In this document: positions 28,538-38,656 of the stretch, piece after piece
Position numbering within the stretch: the first letter of the stretch is position 1
How the letters are laid out: each line of letters starts with the position of its first letter
Source: Gilliamella bombicola
Lineage (GTDB): Bacteria > Pseudomonadota > Gammaproteobacteria > Enterobacterales > Orbaceae
DNA length: 64,000 bases
Reading direction: 5' to 3'
Assembly: GCF_900094945.1 (NCBI RefSeq)
Contig: NZ_FMAQ01000003.1
Coordinates: 97,762 to 161,761, forward strand
Notes under the pieces: generated by a model
Database searches by the model: none
The model's input: only the letters and a program-made list of their open reading frames with translations
What the model was told of the DNA's origin: nothing
Program-made: the position numbers and the translations under genes

Positions 28538-29530
28538 ATGAATAAAAATAACCCATTAATATCAATCATTATTCCTGTTTATAATTCCAGTGAGTTTATA
28601 TTAAATACCCTACATTCATTAAAAGCTCAATCTTATAACCATTATGAAATTATTTTGATAAATGATGGTTCAACTGATAATTCATTGGAGATTTTAGAAG
28701 AATATAAAAGAAAAAATAACCATGTCATTTTATACAATCAAAAAAATAAGGGCGTATCTGCTGCTAGAAATAAAGGTATTGAGCTATCAAGTGGAGAGTT
28801 TGTATCATTTCTTGATAGTGATGATATGTATTCTTCTTATTTTTTAGAGAAAATGTTATCCAAACAAATTCAAAAAAATGCCGATGTAGTTTATTGTGGA
28901 TATAACAGAGTTAGTACTTCAGGTAAGCTTACGGTTATGCCTTGTTTATTTAAGGAAGGAAATATTTTGGATTTATATTTTCAACAAAATGGATATTTCC
29001 ATTTTTCAGGTATGTTAATTCGTAAAAGTATTTTATTAGAAAAACATATATATTTTGAAGTTGCCCGTACTATCTCTGAAGACCTATTATTTACGGTTCA
29101 ACTCCTTAATAACTGTAGTTTCTACTGCGTAAAAGAACATTTGTTTAATTACATTCAAAGATCTGATTCCGTAATGTCTTCTGAATGGTCTAAAAATAAA
29201 TGGCTTTCTGATATTAAAGGACGTGAACAAATTTTGCTTTATCTAAGCAATAATTATGATAAAAATGACAAAAAAGAAATAATTCAGTTAGCTTCAGAAT
29301 TCATTTTTCAACGTGAAATTTCTTATATGATTGACTGTATAAAAAAATGGAAATATAAAGCAATTAACGATTACTTAGTTGAATCCAATTTCATAAAAAA
29401 AGAACAACTTTTCCAAAAAGGAAAGCTCAATAAAAAAGATAAAAAAAAATTTTTGATTATAAAACGCAAAAACTATGTAATTTGGTTTTGTTACACACTT
29501 TACTATCGTTTTTTTAGATTCAATTGGTAA
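28538..29530 (+). CDS. Family 2 glycosyltransferase
   Basis: A 330-residue GT-A enzyme. ISIIIPVYNSSEFI opens the fold, INDGSTDNSLEIL is near residue 44 and the metal-binding DSDD (FLDSDDMYS) near 97; EDLLF near 185 fits the ED catalytic base region. The C-terminus is rich in Lys and aromatics (KKDKKKFLIIKRKNYVIW) and likely associates with the membrane. It probably transfers a hexose in O-antigen or core assembly. It is divergent from glf. Confidence 0.88.
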   Translation: MNKNNPLISIIIPVYNSSEFILNTLHSLKAQSYNHYEIILINDGSTDNSLEILEEYKRKNNHVILYNQKNKGVSAARNKGIELSSGEFVSFLDSDDMYSSYFLEKMLSKQIQKNADVVYCGYNRVSTSGKLTVMPCLFKEGNILDLYFQQNGYFHFSGMLIRKSILLEKHIYFEVARTISEDLLFTVQLLNNCSFYCVKEHLFNYIQRSDSVMSSEWSKNKWLSDIKGREQILLYLSNNYDKNDKKEIIQLASEFIFQREISYMIDCIKKWKYKAINDYLVESNFIKKEQLFQKGKLNKKDKKKFLIIKRKNYVIWFCYTLYYRFFRFNW

Positions 29531-29667
29531 GAAATTTTCTTAGCTTTCCAACTGTACTAAAAATAGAAATCCATTGTTATTAATTCCATTTTATTTTCTT
29601 TGCAGGAATAAACAACAAAAACTTCTATTTTAAATAAAATCAATTAAGCTAGTTAAACATTTTCAAT

Positions 29668-31119
29668 TTAAAATGTCATATCTTCCAATATTGAATCCAC
29701 AATATTTTCTGCAGCATTATCAATTGACAATAACTGCTCAACAACAATATCTTGATTCTTTCGATTTGGATCTGGCTCGCCATTTTTAAATCGATATGCT
29801 AACGCTTTTGCCTGTTCAAATGTAGACACTCTATTTGTTCCATTTGCAATTAGCTCACCATTCACCGTAAATGCAGAATGATCTTCACGTTCAATAAAAA
29901 TTAATGGCTTTTTCATCAATTGATATTCTAATAGCCAACTTATACCATCCATGATTAAAATATCTGAAGCTTGAAATAGTGGACCATAAGGACCTTCCCT
30001 GTAAAAATAGGTATTATCTAGCTTATTCCATTCTACAAAAAACTCTTGCACGCTACGTTTAAGAGTTTCGTCTGTTATTGCCTCCAAAACAGTCACTAAT
30101 GCTGGATGAGGACTAAATACGAACTCGATTGAATCATCTTCTTTTGCCCAATTTAACATATCATTATATATATCTAAAAAAACACCAAAATTGCTCCAAT
30201 TTTTATCTATACTATGATGAGAAGCCCACAAGATTCTAAATTTTTTATCATTAGAATTTGAAACAATCGGCCATTTGGGTTTGGCGTTTTTTAACGCTTT
30301 TACTTTAGGATGACCTGTTACAAAGACATTAATTCCATTAAGTTTATCATGTTGTTCTTGCTCTATTTTGGTTTGCTGATTTGCGACAAAAAGCTTCCAA
30401 CAAGAACTATGGTAATGACTAGATAAATGATTGAATCCTAACTGAACAAAATTCATAATTTCATACGGAACCAAGCATAGTTTTGCAAATCTTAAATTAT
30501 CTGTGCTAAAAGCTGGAGGAACATCATAATCCCATTGTGATTGCCTAAAAATCACATTAGGAGCCAATGTTTTAATAATATTTAAATCCTCATATGAATT
30601 ATTATTATTGAATCTCAAATGAGGCACATTTAATTGTGATAAAATATTATGTACATATTCTTCATCTTTAAATATTTTGCTACCTGGATATCTCCTATTT
30701 ATTGATGCAACAATAACATTGAATTGATTATGACAAAGCATCTCTTGATAAATAGAAAAAACACTATCCCATGACTCAATATTATGCACTAAAAACAAAC
30801 AAGTAATCTTTTGTTTTTTATTAATTGTTCTATTGGTTGAAATAAGATTAATTGTTTGGCTTAAATTACGAATATCGATATTTAGATTAGTATTTTTTTC
30901 AGTTAGTCTATATATTAGCTCTAATTTTTCTTCTAAAAAAACCATTCGCTGCAAGAGTTCCTCGTACTCTTTATCTTGTCCAAAATTATGAAAATATTTC
31001 GTGTGAGAAGATATTTGGTGATTTAACCCATCTAACTTACAATTTATATCTAAAACTTCATGTTTAACTTTTTTATTATCGGCATAAATTTTAGAAAAAA
31101 ACCAACTTCTAAATCCCAT
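29668..31119 (-). CDS. CDP-glycerol glycerophosphotransferase-like protein
   Basis: A 483-residue protein. Residues about 20-100 look like a coiled coil (YEELLQRMVFLEEKLELIYRL). The remainder resembles the GT-B-like CDP-glycerol glycerophosphotransferase fold: RILWASHHSIDKNWSNFG near 300, VFSPHPAL near 340 and SDILIMDGISWLLEY near 395, then PLIFIEREDHSAF. Members attach glycerol phosphate or related phospho-sugars to surface polymers. The donor here is unknown; the match rests on motif pattern rather than close similarity. Confidence 0.7.
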   Translation of the reverse strand: MGFRSWFFSKIYADNKKVKHEVLDINCKLDGLNHQISSHTKYFHNFGQDKEYEELLQRMVFLEEKLELIYRLTEKNTNLNIDIRNLSQTINLISTNRTINKKQKITCLFLVHNIESWDSVFSIYQEMLCHNQFNVIVASINRRYPGSKIFKDEEYVHNILSQLNVPHLRFNNNNSYEDLNIIKTLAPNVIFRQSQWDYDVPPAFSTDNLRFAKLCLVPYEIMNFVQLGFNHLSSHYHSSCWKLFVANQQTKIEQEQHDKLNGINVFVTGHPKVKALKNAKPKWPIVSNSNDKKFRILWASHHSIDKNWSNFGVFLDIYNDMLNWAKEDDSIEFVFSPHPALVTVLEAITDETLKRSVQEFFVEWNKLDNTYFYREGPYGPLFQASDILIMDGISWLLEYQLMKKPLIFIEREDHSAFTVNGELIANGTNRVSTFEQAKALAYRFKNGEPDPNRKNQDIVVEQLLSIDNAAENIVDSILEDMTF

Positions 31120-31146
31120 AACTATTCCTTAATAAATAATAAGATA

Positions 31147-32229
31147 TTATTCTTTTGTATATTTTATTCTCATTTTCATAAATGGTTTTTCAATCAAATT
31201 AAAAGTAAAAAGTGAAACTAAAATTGTTAAAATACATATAATTATAGATTGAGATAAAGATGTAAAAACATCTTGAGGTACTTGCCACCCAATTAATTTA
31301 TTTAACATAATTCCAATAGGCAGGTGCAATAAATACATCGAAAAGCTACACATACCTAAATAAGATAAAATAGTATTTAACTTATTTATCTTAGGTAATC
31401 GAATATAAATATAGCATAAAGTAATTATTCCCCAAAGAACCGCTTCAATAGTAAAAGATAGAGATGTATATATCACATTAAGCTTTTTAAATTTAAAAAG
31501 ATAAGTGAATATAAGTATAGTAGTAGATAAAAAACATAACTGATATTTCCATTTTTCTAGAAAACGAAAAATACCTTTTTGATAATAATATCCTAATATC
31601 ATGCCAATAATAAATTGGTCTAATCGACCAATAATACTATGATAGACGTTGTAATATATGTCTCCGCCTTTTAATATAGCAATATTAAATCTTGTAGCTA
31701 TCATCAAAATCACTAATGCCACTAAATATTTAATTCCATAACGATTTAAAAATAATGAGAGAAAAGGGAAAAAAAGATAAAATTGAAATTCCACAGCTAT
31801 AGTCCAAATTGGACCACTTGGGTAAAAATCATGTCCCCAACCTGTCAATGAATTTCCCGTGTTGAGCTGTAAAGTAATTATTCTTAATATATCCATAGGA
31901 GTTGATGTTTGCCTACTACAACAAATTATAATAAACACCAAAAAGATCATTAAAGGAAAAATTCTTAAAACACGATTATAAATAAACCCCCAATATTTTA
32001 AATTTTCCTGTCCACCATTACTTATTTGACAAAATAAAAAACCGGTTAAGACAAGAAAAAAAGATACACCCGTTGAGCCATTTTGTAACCATAACGGTAT
32101 AATCGACTCCAATTGTAAATGACCATTCCAATTAACATTTCCACGGAAATGATGAAAAATCAGCAAAATTGCAGCAAAAAAACGTAAATGATCTAACCGA
32201 TCTATATATTTAGTATTAAGTGAATACAT
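31147..32229 (-). CDS. Membrane acyltransferase, acyltransferase-3 family
   Basis: A 360-residue integral membrane protein with about ten hydrophobic helices. YIDRLDHLRFFAAILLIFHH carries the catalytic-type His-His and the Arg of OafA-like acyltransferases, followed by GSTGVSFFLVLTGFLF. These enzymes O-acetylate or otherwise acylate O-antigen or other surface sugars using acyl-CoA. The ATG at 32227-32229 with AGGG five bases upstream is preferred to one 33 bases further out. Confidence 0.88.
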   Translation of the reverse strand: MYSLNTKYIDRLDHLRFFAAILLIFHHFRGNVNWNGHLQLESIIPLWLQNGSTGVSFFLVLTGFLFCQISNGGQENLKYWGFIYNRVLRIFPLMIFLVFIIICCSRQTSTPMDILRIITLQLNTGNSLTGWGHDFYPSGPIWTIAVEFQFYLFFPFLSLFLNRYGIKYLVALVILMIATRFNIAILKGGDIYYNVYHSIIGRLDQFIIGMILGYYYQKGIFRFLEKWKYQLCFLSTTILIFTYLFKFKKLNVIYTSLSFTIEAVLWGIITLCYIYIRLPKINKLNTILSYLGMCSFSMYLLHLPIGIMLNKLIGWQVPQDVFTSLSQSIIICILTILVSLFTFNLIEKPFMKMRIKYTKE

Positions 32230-32312
32230 AACATCCCTTTTATTGAAACCTATCTTAGACATCCATTTATAATTAAAGACATTTTATTTTGAATAAAACT
32301 GTTATTCTTGTT

Positions 32313-33272
32313 TCACAACTCATTCCTATATCTATATAATAATGGTAACAATTTAATAACCACAATTTTTTTAAGATCTTTAAAAATAAAAAAAGGATTA
32401 TTTCTTGAATAAATTTCGCTATTTTTTCGTATCTCTTTTGACCAATGTAGTAGGAACAAATATCGATGAGGCATTTCTAATCTATTATAATTCCATTTAT
32501 AGCTTTTATATTGAAGATAGCAAATTAGATATTTAAGTTTTTCATATAACATTTTATTTTTGCAAAATGCCATTATTTCATTAAATTCATCACAAATACA
32601 AAACACCTTATCTTTACTCTTTATTGACGACTGATCATGTATTCGATAATAAATTAATGGAGCGTCAATAAGCATCATTCGTGTTGCGCAGGCATAGACT
32701 TTAAAACTAAATGCTGTATCTTGATATGATGCGCCGGGTGTTTCTAAAAATTTCAGATTATTTTTCTGAATAAATGTTCGCTTATAAATATTAGCCCATA
32801 CCGACGGCCACTGTAAAAATGGCGATAAATCATTTTGTGGATTAATTAAGACATTAGTTTCCATTTGATATGAATCTATTTTTTTAATTGAACTATCTTT
32901 TTGTGTAAATGTAAAAAAGTGGCATCTTGCAATATCTAAATCATTTTCAATTGCTATTTTATATAATATTTCAAACATTTCGGATTTAGCAAAATCATCA
33001 GACTCAACTATACCTATATATTCACCAGTACATAGTTGAAAACCTATATTCATTGAATGACCATAGCCACTATTAGGTTTGTCTATGACTCGAATTCTTG
33101 AATCTTTATCAGCATACTCTTGTAAAATAGTAAGAGAATTATCAGTAGAACCATCATTTACACAAATGATTTCTATATTTGTTAATGTCTGATTTATAAT
33201 ACTGTCCAAACACTGCCGTAAATACTTTTCTACGTTATAGACTGGCACGACAATTGATACTTTAGGCAACAT
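32313..33272 (-). CDS. Family 2 glycosyltransferase
   Basis: A 319-residue GT2: VSIVVPVYNVEKYLRQCLDSI at the N-terminus, CVNDGSTDNSL near 39, and VESDDFAKSEMF as the DXD region. ASYQDTAFSFK near residue 185 supplies the QD/ED base. It resembles enzymes that add sugars to O-antigen or capsule repeat units. It starts 3 bases after the dehydratase gene stop and is co-transcribed with it. Confidence 0.9.
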   Translation of the reverse strand: MLPKVSIVVPVYNVEKYLRQCLDSIINQTLTNIEIICVNDGSTDNSLTILQEYADKDSRIRVIDKPNSGYGHSMNIGFQLCTGEYIGIVESDDFAKSEMFEILYKIAIENDLDIARCHFFTFTQKDSSIKKIDSYQMETNVLINPQNDLSPFLQWPSVWANIYKRTFIQKNNLKFLETPGASYQDTAFSFKVYACATRMMLIDAPLIYYRIHDQSSIKSKDKVFCICDEFNEIMAFCKNKMLYEKLKYLICYLQYKSYKWNYNRLEMPHRYLFLLHWSKEIRKNSEIYSRNNPFFIFKDLKKIVVIKLLPLLYRYRNEL

Positions 33273-33275
33273 AAA

Positions 33276-34307
33276 TTATCCTTGAATTCCTATATTATTT
33301 AAATACCATAAAATTGTTTTTCTCAAACCACTTTCAAATCTTTCCTGTGGCTTCCAGCCTAATTGAGTTTGTATTTTAGATGAATCGATAGCATATCGAA
33401 AGTCGTGACCAGGTCGATCGGTCATAAATTGAATTAAATTTTGATATTGTTTAATTCCATGCGGGTGTTTTGGAATAAGTTTATCTAATATTGAACAAAT
33501 AATTTGCACTACATCTAAATTAGTATATTCATTATTAGCTCCAATATTATAAATTTCTCCAATTTTACCATTTACTAAAATAGTATATAAAGCTTTAGCA
33601 TTATCCTCGACATATATCCAATCACGAATCTGCAAGCCACTGCCATAAATAGAAATTGGTTTACCAGCTAATCCCTTTGAGATTACTGACGGAATTAATT
33701 TTTCAGCATGCTGAAAAGGTCCATAATTGTTAGTACTATGGGTTATAATTGTTGGTAGATTATAAGTGCGATGCCACGCCGCAACTAAATGGTCACTTGA
33801 TGCCTTAGACGCCGAATATGGGCTACTTGGTGAATAAGGAGTCGCTTCTGTGAAGCGCTGTTTTGTACATCCTAAATCACCATAAACTTCATCAGTTGAA
33901 ACATGAATAAACCGAAAATTATGTTTACGTTCCTCTGATAAATTGCACCAATAATATCGAGAGACTTCTAAAAGTGTAAAAGTACCAATAATATTATTTT
34001 CGATAAAAACAGCTGGATTCATTATTGAAGTATCCACATGACTTTCAGCGGCCAAATGAATCACAGCATCGGGTTGATATTGTTGAAAAACGCGTTCCAA
34101 TTCTTGTTGATTACAAATATCAATTTGTTCAAAAACATACCGTTCACTGTTAGAAACCATCGCAAGCGATTGCAAATTTGCTGCATAAGTTAATTTATCT
34201 ACATTAATAACATGATGTTGAGTGTATTCAATAATATACCGAATAACAGCAGAACCAACAAATCCAGCACCACCTGTGATTAAAATTTTTTTAGCGTGAC
34301 TAAACAA
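33276..34307 (-). CDS. rfbB: dTDP-glucose 4,6-dehydratase
   Basis: A 343-residue extended [21 protein letters not shown] is the NAD site; [11 protein letters not shown] and the active-site [10 protein letters not shown] are present, followed by [12 protein letters not shown] with the catalytic Tyr-Lys pair and the [14 protein letters not shown] substrate loop. It makes dTDP-4-keto-6-deoxyglucose, the precursor of rhamnose, fucosamine and others. The rfbA, rfbC and rfbD genes are not in this window. The likely start is TTG (34305-34307), two bases after the tyrR stop, which suggests coupled, weak initiation. Confidence 0.93.
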   Translation of the reverse strand: MFSHAKKILITGGAGFVGSAVIRYIIEYTQHHVINVDKLTYAANLQSLAMVSNSERYVFEQIDICNQQELERVFQQYQPDAVIHLAAESHVDTSIMNPAVFIENNIIGTFTLLEVSRYYWCNLSEERKHNFRFIHVSTDEVYGDLGCTKQRFTEATPYSPSSPYSASKASSDHLVAAWHRTYNLPTIITHSTNNYGPFQHAEKLIPSVISKGLAGKPISIYGSGLQIRDWIYVEDNAKALYTILVNGKIGEIYNIGANNEYTNLDVVQIICSILDKLIPKHPHGIKQYQNLIQFMTDRPGHDFRYAIDSSKIQTQLGWKPQERFESGLRKTILWYLNNIGIQG

Positions 34308-34309
34308 AC

Positions 34310-35551
34310 CTACCGCCCTATCCCATATTCCCGCAACTTATTCGCAATCGCCGTATGCGATACACCAAGTCTTTTAGCAAGCTTTCTTGAGCTTGGATAT
34401 TGGTCATATAATTTTGATAAAATCTCTTTCTCAAATTGTTTGGTCATTTGATCTAAAGTTTTATTTTCAATATTATCGACCCAAGACAATTGCGATGAGG
34501 TTGAGGTTGGTAACATGATATCTTTAACGGTTAACTTAGGCTCTTTCAATTGTGCCAATGCAGAATAAAGGATATTTTTAAGTTGCCGTACATTACCCGG
34601 CCATGAATAGCCAGTTAAATAACCAATGGCATTATCATCAACTGTTGGTGGGGTGATGTTTTGTTTATTGGCAAATTCATTGACAAAAATATGAGTAAGT
34701 AGTGCAATATCATCTTTGCGCTCTTGTAAAGAAGGCAAATTAAGCGGCAACACATTCAGTCTATAATAAAGATCTTTTCTAAATTTGCCTTGCTCAACTA
34801 AATCGGCCAAATCAACCTTTGTTGCGCAAATAATTCTAACATCGACATAAACCTCATTATCATCACCAACACGACGAAAATAGCCATCATTGATAAAACG
34901 CAATAACTTAGTTTGCATTTGAAAAGACATCTCATCAATGCCATCGAGCAACACTGAACCACCATTGGCTTGCTCAAAAAAGCCTTTTTTGCTCTCAATT
35001 GCTCCAGGGTACGCTCCTGCTGCATGACCATATAACTCACTTTCAACTACTTCGTCGGGCATGGCTGCACAGTTTAAGGCTAAAAACGTCTGATCACCAC
35101 GCGGGCTATATTGATGACAAGCATTAGCTAATAAATCTTTACCGGTACCTGTTTCACCTGAAATCAATAACGGCTCGCGTTGCATAGAAAACACTTTAGC
35201 TTGCGCAATTAGTTTCTGCATAACCCCACTTTGGGTAGCAAAAATATCAAAAGCATGACAACTCACCACATTGATTTTAGACAAGCGTTTTTTCAGATAA
35301 TCAATGGATTGTAAAATAAATATTGTTTTGGATGATGCCATCACCTTCTGCAACAAAAAATGCTGCGAATCTAAAACAATAATCGTATCATCTTGTTTAT
35401 CGATACTGACTGTATTATCAAAATTGAAAACAGCTCGATAATCAAAATATTGATTTAACACCAACGACTGATGACCCAAAAGCTTCTTAGCTGAATCGTT
35501 ATATGCAATCAGGTGTTGATTATGGTCAATTTCAATGATGGCTATTTGCAT
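34310..35551 (-). CDS. tyrR: TyrR-type transcriptional regulator lacking the ACT domain
   Basis: About 413 residues: a PAS-like domain (about 1-85), an AAA+ domain with Walker [10 protein letters not shown], and a C-terminal helix-turn-helix ([22 protein letters not shown]) nearly identical to E. coli TyrR. The sigma54-contact loop reads GAYPGA instead of GAFTGA, as in TyrR, which works with sigma70. E. coli TyrR (513 residues) has an extra N-terminal ACT domain; it is missing here. It controls aromatic amino acid genes in relatives. The start is uncertain: ATG 35551 or 35569, both inside the nagZ end. Confidence 0.9.
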   Translation of the reverse strand: MQIAIIEIDHNQHLIAYNDSAKKLLGHQSLVLNQYFDYRAVFNFDNTVSIDKQDDTIIVLDSQHFLLQKVMASSKTIFILQSIDYLKKRLSKINVVSCHAFDIFATQSGVMQKLIAQAKVFSMQREPLLISGETGTGKDLLANACHQYSPRGDQTFLALNCAAMPDEVVESELYGHAAGAYPGAIESKKGFFEQANGGSVLLDGIDEMSFQMQTKLLRFINDGYFRRVGDDNEVYVDVRIICATKVDLADLVEQGKFRKDLYYRLNVLPLNLPSLQERKDDIALLTHIFVNEFANKQNITPPTVDDNAIGYLTGYSWPGNVRQLKNILYSALAQLKEPKLTVKDIMLPTSTSSQLSWVDNIENKTLDQMTKQFEKEILSKLYDQYPSSRKLAKRLGVSHTAIANKLREYGIGR

Positions 35552-36575
35552 AGTCTGCCCACTTCTCATTCAGTCTTTGTAAATTAACACAACGGCTTTG
35601 CCACTCAGGGCTTTTCGTTAATTCGGCATAGGTGATTTTAGTATTGGTTAATAGACATTTTACTTTCTCTGATGTTAGCGGATTAACCTTATTTAGCGCG
35701 GTTAATTGCTCTAAAATAGCCATAGTCCCCGTCCTATTATTACAAGCTAAAAGTAGATCACAGCCAGCTGCTAAAGCTGCTTGAGCACGTTCAGCGTGAT
35801 TGCCCATGACCGAAGCGCCTTCCATCGATAAATCATCAGAAAAAACCACACCATTAAAATGCAACTGATTACGGAGTACGGTCTTCAGCCAAAACGGCGA
35901 ACCGCTTGCGGGTTTATCATTAAAAGCGGGGTAAATTACATGAGCTGGCATAATCGCATCGAGTTTATGATTAGCAATAAGCCTAGTAAAAATCTGCATA
36001 TCGTGCTCAATCAACGATTTTTCACGATGATCAACAGGGGTTTCTTTATGCGAATCGGCAATCACATGGCCATGCCCAGGAAAATGCTTTCCTGTTGTCT
36101 TCATCCCTGCTGCATGCATACCATCAATCATGGCAGAAGCGACCTGATAAGCAATATTGATATCCTGATGAAACGAACGTGTACCAATAGCAAGGCAATC
36201 ATGACCTAAATCTAAAACTGGAGCATAACTCAGATCGATATCAAACGCGATCAGCTCCATAGCAAGAACCCAACCAGCATCAAACGCCAACGATTTTGCT
36301 TGCTCAAGATCATTAAGCGCCGCAAACGATTGTGCAGGAGGAATCGCCGTAAACCCATCTCTAAAGCGCTGAACACGCCCACCTTCATGATCAACCGAGA
36401 TTAATAAACGCTGTGAAGAAGCAGCACGAATCTCGTTTATCAATGCCAACAATTGGGCTTGATCTTGATAATTACGGCTAAACAAAATCACCCCAGCCAC
36501 CAACGGATTTTGCAATAGCTTCTTATCGTCTTGGGTTAGTGTTAGACCTTCAACATCAATCAGCAATGGTCCCAT
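35532..36575 (-). CDS. nagZ: Beta-N-acetylhexosaminidase NagZ
   Basis: A 347-residue GH3 enzyme: GPLLIDVEGLTLTQDD start, SVDHEGGRVQRFRDGF near residue 60, KHFPGHG near 163 with the His of the mobile catalytic loop, and the nucleophile Asp in VVFSDDLSMEGA near 247. It removes GlcNAc from anhydro-muropeptides in the cytoplasm during peptidoglycan recycling, producing signals that can control AmpC. It overlaps the lpoB stop by one base (TAATG), so translation is coupled. The order hinT-lpoB-nagZ is that of E. coli with ycfL and thiK removed. Confidence 0.96.
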   Translation of the reverse strand: MGPLLIDVEGLTLTQDDKKLLQNPLVAGVILFSRNYQDQAQLLALINEIRAASSQRLLISVDHEGGRVQRFRDGFTAIPPAQSFAALNDLEQAKSLAFDAGWVLAMELIAFDIDLSYAPVLDLGHDCLAIGTRSFHQDINIAYQVASAMIDGMHAAGMKTTGKHFPGHGHVIADSHKETPVDHREKSLIEHDMQIFTRLIANHKLDAIMPAHVIYPAFNDKPASGSPFWLKTVLRNQLHFNGVVFSDDLSMEGASVMGNHAERAQAALAAGCDLLLACNNRTGTMAILEQLTALNKVNPLTSEKVKCLLTNTKITYAELTKSPEWQSRCVNLQRLNEKWADYANSHH

Positions 36576-37210
36576 TATCGATTATCCCCATCAACTTGAT
36601 TTGGTTGCGCATTGCTATCAGACGGCTTCGGCAAATCTTTAGCGGCCACTCTAGTTAAAATCTCGCCACTTTGTGTTGAAAGCAACTCCATAGCAAGATC
36701 TGCGTCACTACTTTCGCTTGGCACTCTATAAACTGTTGTAAAAAGGACATAATTTGCATTGATTGATTTAGCCAAACCAATCATCTTACTGCGTGACACC
36801 AGTTTATCATCTGCCAAAATTCCCAGCGTTTGTTTGGCTTGGCTTACAGCTTGTTGATCTACCACTGTGAAGGTATTTTGTTGACGCATTAATTGATACA
36901 GCGCCTCGTTGATCTTATTACTTGCAAGATAATCGCCACTACGATTTTGAATATCGCTAATTAAAATGAGTCTATTATCAGAATTTAAAGACGAAGAACT
37001 CACTAATTTACGAATAAATGGCGACAATATCGACTGCCAATCCGTTTGTCGAACAATTTGTGGTGGAGTTTCAATCACACCAGTATTATCAGGCTGATTA
37101 ACCTCAACCGGAGGTTTCGCCTCTTTTTTTTGAGAAAAGCCAATAAGATGACAACCGGCCAACAAAAAAGCCAATAAACCAACAACAAAAATACGTTTGA
37201 TCTGTTTCAT
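36575..37210 (-). CDS. lpoB: Outer-membrane lipoprotein activator of PBP1b
   Basis: A 211-residue lipoprotein with lipobox LLAGCH (lipidated Cys at residue 20), a Pro-rich linker up to about residue 55 and the folded LpoB domain (LILISDIQNRSGDYLASNKINEAL and ANYVLFTTVYRVPS). It extends from the outer membrane through peptidoglycan to stimulate PBP1b. The gene is placed between hinT and nagZ as in E. coli, which supports the assignment. Confidence 0.9.
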   Translation of the reverse strand: MKQIKRIFVVGLLAFLLAGCHLIGFSQKKEAKPPVEVNQPDNTGVIETPPQIVRQTDWQSILSPFIRKLVSSSSLNSDNRLILISDIQNRSGDYLASNKINEALYQLMRQQNTFTVVDQQAVSQAKQTLGILADDKLVSRSKMIGLAKSINANYVLFTTVYRVPSESSDADLAMELLSTQSGEILTRVAAKDLPKPSDSNAQPNQVDGDNR

Positions 37211-37217
37211 ACAATGA

Positions 37218-37565
37218 TTAACCTATTAATCGACCTAAATGTTTACCGCCTAACAAATGCATATGCAGGTGGAAAACCTCTTGCCCAGCATCTTTATTAC
37301 AATTCATAATTAAACGATAACCGCTTTCATCAATACCCTCTTGCTTGGCAATTTTAGCCGCAACCACCATCATATGCCCAAGAACGACTTCGTCTTCATC
37401 TTGAATATCATTAACGGTTGGAATCAGTTTATTTGGAATAATCAACACATGAGTCGGTGCTTGGGGAGAGATATCACGAAATGCCGTTACTTTATCATCC
37501 TGAAAAACGATATCCGCTGGAATTTCTTGTCGAATGATTTTACTAAAAATAGTTTCCTGAGCCAT
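37218..37565 (-). CDS. hinT: Purine nucleoside phosphoramidase HinT
   Basis: A 115-residue HIT-family protein with the histidine triad [10 protein letters not shown] near residue 100 and [14 protein letters not shown] at the N-terminus. It hydrolyses adenosine 5'-phosphoramidates and aminoacyl-adenylates. The ATG at 37563-37565 has AGGAGAGG four bases upstream; a TTG one codon earlier is less likely. It is the first gene of the hinT-lpoB-nagZ-tyrR run. Confidence 0.95.
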   Translation of the reverse strand: MAQETIFSKIIRQEIPADIVFQDDKVTAFRDISPQAPTHVLIIPNKLIPTVNDIQDEDEVVLGHMMVVAAKIAKQEGIDESGYRLIMNCNKDAGQEVFHLHMHLLGGKHLGRLIG

Positions 37566-37696
37566 CAAACCTCTCCTTTTAATATAGTTATACAGACATC
37601 AACCAATGCCAATTTATATATGCCCAAGCATATCATATTTTATCAACAAAAATGTATAGAAATCGTTACATTTTACAACGCATTTTTATAACCATC

Positions 37697-37736
37697 AAAA
37701 ACAGTCAGTAAAGGTATTGATTTTATTAAAGTTTTT
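37697..37736 (-). repeat. Dispersed 41-bp repeat, copy 2 (inverted)
   Basis: On the minus strand it reads AAAAACTTTAATAAAATCAA then TACCTTTACTGACTGTTTTT. It is nearly identical over 27 bases to the copies at 11478 and 63669 and weaker beyond. Confidence 0.82.
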
Positions 37737-37852
37737 ATTTTGATTTTTGACACCTCCCCTGTAAAGAAACTTTATAAAAAATGCACATAAAAACAGACGC
37801 TTCCCTAACAAAATACAACACCAATCTACAAAAAATATCTTGATATATTCAT

Positions 37853-37881
37853 TTGTCAAACAGAATAACTTGATATATAAT
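37853..37881 (+). promoter_or_regulatory. Sigma70 promoter of the rpsF operon
   Basis: TTGTCA at 37853-37858 and a perfect TATAAT at 37876-37881 are separated by 17 bases. The start point should fall near 37888, leaving a leader of about 90 bases before rpsF. Confidence 0.8.
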
Positions 37882-37976
37882 GCCCCGTCGATTTCAACCG
37901 CCTATTTTCATGTTCCTTGCTTTCAATGGGTTGCGGTTGCCCCGACAGAAAGCTGATTAATCCGTAGGGAGCGATA

Positions 37977-38360
37977 ATGCGTCATTACGAAATAGTATTT
38001 ATGGTTCACCCAGATCAAAGTGAACAAGTACCTGGTATGATTGAACGTTATACTGGTACGTTAACCACTGATGGTGGCAAAATCCATCGATTAGAAGATT
38101 GGGGTCGTCGCCAATTAGCCTATCCTATCGAAAAACTGCACAAAGCACATTATGTACTAATGAATGTTGAAGCAACTCAAGAAGCGGTTAACGAACTTGA
38201 AGACAACTTCCGTTTTAACGATGCAGTAATTCGCAGTTTAATTATGCGTACTAAACATGCTGTAACTGAAACTTCACCTATGTTAAAAGCTAAAGATGAG
38301 CGTCGTAGCTCGGAAGAAGATTTTAACGAAACAAACATGGACGATGATTCCGAAGAATAA
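37977..38360 (+). CDS. rpsF: 30S ribosomal protein S6
   Basis: A 127-residue S6: [18 protein letters not shown] start, [23 protein letters not shown] near residue 40 and the acidic tail DDDSEE. The tail of E. coli S6 receives extra glutamates from RimK, and this tail ends similarly. It is the first gene of rpsF-priB-rpsR-rplI and overlaps priB by 17 bases. Confidence 0.98.
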   Translation: MRHYEIVFMVHPDQSEQVPGMIERYTGTLTTDGGKIHRLEDWGRRQLAYPIEKLHKAHYVLMNVEATQEAVNELEDNFRFNDAVIRSLIMRTKHAVTETSPMLKAKDERRSSEEDFNETNMDDDSEE

Positions 38361-38652
38361 TCGTTTAGTGTTATCGGGTATTGTTATTAAAACACCGATA
38401 AGGAAAGTCAGTCCAAGTGGGATATCACACTGCCAATTTTATTTAGAACATGTTTCTGAGCAAGTTGAAGCAGAACTCACAAGGCAAGCATGGTGCATCA
38501 TGCCCGTCATAGCCAGTGGACATCATGAGTTAAGTTACATAAGAAAAGGCAGCAAAGTTTCAGTTAGTGGATTTATAAGCACCCACACTAAACGCAATAA
38601 AACAAGCCAACTTGTTTTACATGCTGACCAAGTTAAACTATTAGGAGAATAG
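38344..38652 (+). CDS. priB: Primosomal replication protein N (PriB)
   Basis: A 102-residue OB-fold protein. [25 protein letters not shown] and [14 protein letters not shown] match PriB, which binds single-stranded DNA and bridges PriA and DnaT in replication restart. The ATG at 38344 starts [12 protein letters not shown]; a longer frame from 38296 lies wholly inside rpsF and is unlikely. Its position between rpsF and rpsR is conserved. Confidence 0.95.
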   Translation: MIPKNNRLVLSGIVIKTPIRKVSPSGISHCQFYLEHVSEQVEAELTRQAWCIMPVIASGHHELSYIRKGSKVSVSGFISTHTKRNKTSQLVLHADQVKLLGE

Positions 38653-38656
38653 CCAA

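Larger units (their letters stand above)
37569..37976. other. Divergent promoter region between hinT and rpsF
   Basis: 408 bases holding one copy of the dispersed repeat (37697-37736), a strong sigma70 promoter for rpsF, and a roughly 90-base leader. The leader includes GGGTTGCGGTTGCCCC (37929-37944), which can fold into a short hairpin. Autoregulatory S6/S18-binding leaders are known ahead of rpsF in many bacteria; whether this hairpin is one is not shown. Confidence 0.5.

Noticed and set aside
38296..38343. Longer PriB start at 38296
   Set aside because: The extra 16 residues are out-of-phase rpsF coding sequence and do not match PriB.
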